A DNA stretch of 64,000 nucleotides from Pseudomonas frederiksbergensis (GTDB taxonomy: Bacteria; Pseudomonadota; Gammaproteobacteria; Pseudomonadales; Pseudomonadaceae): contig NZ_CP018319.1 of NCBI RefSeq assembly GCF_001952935.1, forward strand, positions 124,001-188,000, in the 5' to 3' direction. Positions 61,876 through 64,000 of this stretch are shown here, piece by piece. The notes beneath the pieces were generated by a model that made no database searches, was not told where the DNA came from, and saw nothing but the letters and a program-made list of their open reading frames with translations. How positions within the stretch are numbered: the first letter of the stretch is position 1; each line of letters starts with the position of its first letter. A program made the translations under genes and the position numbers.

Positions 61876-62574
61876 ATGACAAATCCGCAAGATAAAGCCG
61901 AGTCCGACGCGGATTTAGCTCAGATGGTGATAGGACGAGGGCCCTGCACCTATCTATTGCTGCTCTTACTAGGATTGATCCTTCTGTTTCCCTTCCTTGA
62001 GGAGGGTTTAATGCCTCGCTTGTCGCTCGGCATTCTGTTTTCAACGGTGCTGCTCGTGGGCGCTTTCGCCACCAGGCAGACTCGGCGGGGGTTCATCCTC
62101 AAGCTGTGTCTGGCGCTGCTTGGGGTTGGCCTTCAATGGGCGGCCTTGGGGGCTGGGAGTATCGCGATTCTTAAGCTTGCCGGGATTTCCTATGTGGCGT
62201 CTCTTGCGGTTTCGTTTAGCGGAGTGCTTCGCTATATCCTCATGCGCGGGCCAATTACAGCTGACAAACTGCATGGCGCGCTGGCGGGTTACATCATGCT
62301 GGCCTTCGTTTGGTCCTTCATCTTTGCCCTGGTGGAGATATCCGCCGCAGGCTCATTCGGCCCTGGCCAACTCGACTTCGGACAGCCCGGGACTTTCTTC
62401 AAACTGATCTATTTCAGCCTCACGACGCTCACCACCACCGGCTACGGTGATGTTATCCCGCTGACCAACCACGCCCGCTCACTTGTGATGGTCGAAGAAT
62501 TTTCCGGCGTCTTTTACGTAGGTGTTGTGATCGCGCGGCTTGCGGGTCTTTATCCGTCGAATCAGGTCAGGTAA
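61876..62574 (+). CDS. Two-pore-helix potassium channel family protein (Ion_trans_2 type)
   Basis: 232-residue membrane protein. Several N-terminal helices (to about residue 155), then the pore loop with selectivity filter TTGYGD (residues 187-192) and a last helix VEEFSGVFYVGVVIARLAGL. The TTGYGD filter is that of K+ channels. No cytosolic RCK or cyclic-nucleotide domain. Start ATG 61876 with AGGG upstream. Stand-alone gene. Confidence 0.88.
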   Translation: MTNPQDKAESDADLAQMVIGRGPCTYLLLLLLGLILLFPFLEEGLMPRLSLGILFSTVLLVGAFATRQTRRGFILKLCLALLGVGLQWAALGAGSIAILKLAGISYVASLAVSFSGVLRYILMRGPITADKLHGALAGYIMLAFVWSFIFALVEISAAGSFGPGQLDFGQPGTFFKLIYFSLTTLTTTGYGDVIPLTNHARSLVMVEEFSGVFYVGVVIARLAGLYPSNQVR

Positions 62575-62670
62575 CTGTCGATTTGCCTGAGCCACCTCCG
62601 GGGGTAAGCAAGCAGGGTCGGACAAATGTCCCACCAACGCGTGAATGGGACGCAGCGTAAATCCTATCTT

Positions 62671-63597
62671 TCAAAGTCCTGCACCGAAACGATACTGCCA
62701 GACCATGCCGACAGCATCGTATTCGCTGCCAGTGCGGGAATGGCCACCATAGCTCGCATTCAGTTTTATCGAATGGTTGCGGTTCAACGGCAGCGAAAGG
62801 GTGCAGCCGTAGCGGGTGCTTTCCTGAAAATCACGATTACTGACCCCATCCACTGAGCTGCTGCCGCCAGCGAAGTAGGTCGCATCCAGCGAACCCCAGA
62901 CACCATAGCTGAAGGCGTAGATAAGATGCCCCTGCATCTGGTAAATCGGATCCTGGGAAAGCACGTGGTCGCCGAGTAACTCGTCATTGTCGGTGAAAAA
63001 GGTTCCTGCGCCGGATAATTCCAGGGTCACTGGCCCCACACGTTTGGAAACCCCGAGTTCAGGCTTGAATGACCAGCGATTATTGCCGAGATTGATCAGC
63101 CTGCTGTCGTCGTATTGGCCCAGTGGCGCCGTGATCGCCAGGCTGGCGCCGATAATCACATCCTGTTGGTAGCTGGGGAACTCGGCCAGGGACATCGCCG
63201 GGGCGCCATACAAGTTGACCGAGAAGCGAAATCTTGGATCGATCAGCCCAGAGACATTACGTTCCCTGGGTTCACCGGCAAGCAGGGCTGAGCCGGTCAA
63301 TTTTGCCTCGGGCACGACGATATCGAACTTCCCCGAGCGGCCCCAGACGTCCAGGGATCTGGCAAAGGCAACCACGACCGTCTTGATGTTGAGCTTGGCA
63401 TCTTCGAGCGGGATCGAGGGGTTGGCCGTCACATTGCCATGGAGATCGCTGTAGCCTATGAGCAGGAAATTGATACCGACCGGTGTATTAGCGTAGGACC
63501 TGGGTTCGAGATCTTCTGCCACTGCGCCGGTGGCGAGCATGATGACCGAAGCGGATGCGAACCGAACCAGCCTGATGACACAGAGATTGTGTTTCAT
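62671..63597 (-). CDS. Outer-membrane transporter, Phenol_MetA_deg family
   Basis: 308 residues from ATG 63597. Signal peptide 1-27, then a beta-barrel with VGINFLLIGYSDLHGN, LTGSALLAGEPRERNVSGL, DPRFRFSVNLYGAPAM and an aromatic C-terminus near RFGAGL. Members are linked to uptake of aromatic hydrocarbons in some operons, but many have unknown cargo. No catabolic genes adjoin. Confidence 0.82.
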   Translation of the reverse strand: MKHNLCVIRLVRFASASVIMLATGAVAEDLEPRSYANTPVGINFLLIGYSDLHGNVTANPSIPLEDAKLNIKTVVVAFARSLDVWGRSGKFDIVVPEAKLTGSALLAGEPRERNVSGLIDPRFRFSVNLYGAPAMSLAEFPSYQQDVIIGASLAITAPLGQYDDSRLINLGNNRWSFKPELGVSKRVGPVTLELSGAGTFFTDNDELLGDHVLSQDPIYQMQGHLIYAFSYGVWGSLDATYFAGGSSSVDGVSNRDFQESTRYGCTLSLPLNRNHSIKLNASYGGHSRTGSEYDAVGMVWQYRFGAGL

Positions 63598-63760
63598 CCA
63601 CTTTCGCTCGCTTCTGTGAGGCCCCCGGAGTTCTATGAGTTGTAGCGCATCTGCATTTGTTTGGCATAGACAGATGCCACCCGCACTGCGTAGTCGCACT
63701 TGGCTATCTACAGCACGCTCCGAGCCTTTGACTTAACCGGCCAAAAGGACACGCAGAAAC

Positions 63761-64000
63761 TCAACCGCGCACCAGGTAGGCTCCTGACGGAACCCGATCT
63801 CGCAGCTTCTTGCATTTGCCGGGTTTGGGCTGATGCCCGGGCGGGCGATCAGGAAACCAGATTCGGCATTTACCCGGAGGCGGCCAATGGCCGCGGGGAA
63901 TCTCAACCTCTGGCTCGACGAAAGCCGCTGGCAATTCTCCTTCGGGCCGTAGCCTGCCTGCCGTCGGCGAGTCCGATACCTTCTCTGCCTGTGCGTTAGC
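63761..64000 (-). CDS. C-terminal part of a Pro/His-rich protein (GHWPPPG-type), cut by window edge
   Basis: Last 79 codons of a gene on the minus strand that starts beyond the right edge. The end reads GHWPPPGKCRIWFPDRPPGH and PKPGKCKKLRDRVPSGAYLV, matching a small-family signature (GHWPPPG-CRIWxPDRPPGHQPxPG-C) found in short Pseudomonas lipoprotein-like proteins. The stop is at 63761. Function unknown. Confidence 0.7.
   Translation of the reverse strand, partial: ANAQAEKVSDSPTAGRLRPEGELPAAFVEPEVEIPRGHWPPPGKCRIWFPDRPPGHQPKPGKCKKLRDRVPSGAYLVRG

Noticed and set aside
63700..63999. + strand frame at the right edge
   Set aside because: The minus strand carries the conserved GHWPPPG-type C-terminus; the + frame is its shadow.

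Overview
The window is high-GC (roughly 58-60% by eye) Gram-negative chromosomal DNA that I assign to Pseudomonas, most likely the P. fluorescens complex. Supporting signs are the CigR-like protein, the small DUF6124-type protein, the napEDABC operon, a REP/REPIN family ending TGTGGCGAGGGAGC, and a selenate/phosphonate-type ABC operon with strong recall to Pseudomonas orthologues. I see no rRNA, tRNA, CRISPR array or complete insertion sequence. The window reads as an accessory-rich stretch of many small metabolic cassettes, most with their own divergent regulator. 

Layout: 0-8 kb holds a cut-off cupin gene, a Coq7-like hydroxylase, an acyltransferase, two small secreted Gly-rich/CigR-like proteins, a nitrilase/GFA pair with a divergent HxlR regulator, and an AT-rich glycosyltransferase plus 2OG-Fe(II) oxygenase pair. 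8-11.2 kb is a four-gene ABC importer. 11.3-17.7 kb is an SDR-cupin-HlyD-MFS operon divergent from a CadC-like regulator, followed by a thioesterase. 18-22.5 kb contains a ferric-reductase-like flavoprotein, orphan immunity-like small proteins, a small gene with a structured RNA leader, and a twice-frameshifted membrane pseudogene. 22.7-32.8 kb holds a DUF417 protein with an AraC regulator, a TPR protein, a secreted 13-residue tandem-repeat peptide, a periplasmic chorismate mutase, an amidase, a GlxA-cytochrome c-sterol desaturase set and a thioesterase. 32.9-36.6 kb is a sugar-acid dehydratase/MFS/LysR cassette. 36.7-42.7 kb has a lipoprotein, a phospholipase D-type synthase with a 24-residue membrane peptide, an Xre/RES toxin-antitoxin pair, a DUF6124 gene with its RNA leader, an LPS-kinase-like gene and a GNAT. 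42.8-48.3 kb is a LuxR/amidohydrolase/porin/NCS1 permease scavenging module. 48.5-53 kb is napEDABC. 53-64 kb holds a methyltransferase, DUF4157 and cupin proteins, an Fe-alcohol dehydrogenase, a class V aminotransferase with LysR, two SnoaL-like proteins, GrpB, an ion channel, an outer-membrane protein and a cut-off gene. 

The most interesting signal is an RNA-like element present twice (20398-20474 on + and 40871-40947 on -). Each copy folds into the same three-way junction: a 16-17 bp closing stem, a C(UUNG)G hairpin, a second short hairpin and a 7-nt linker. The differences between copies preserve pairing, and each copy sits just upstream of a different small Pseudomonas protein. At the second copy the closing stem competes with a downstream helix and a Shine-Dalgarno-sequestering hairpin, which is a riboswitch-like arrangement. 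A third locus (about 60.74-60.95 kb) keeps the flanks and first 17 codons of the same unit but has lost the RNA, and a fourth (about 2.39-2.44 kb) keeps only the 3' end and terminator, so this unit appears to mark recombination breakpoints.
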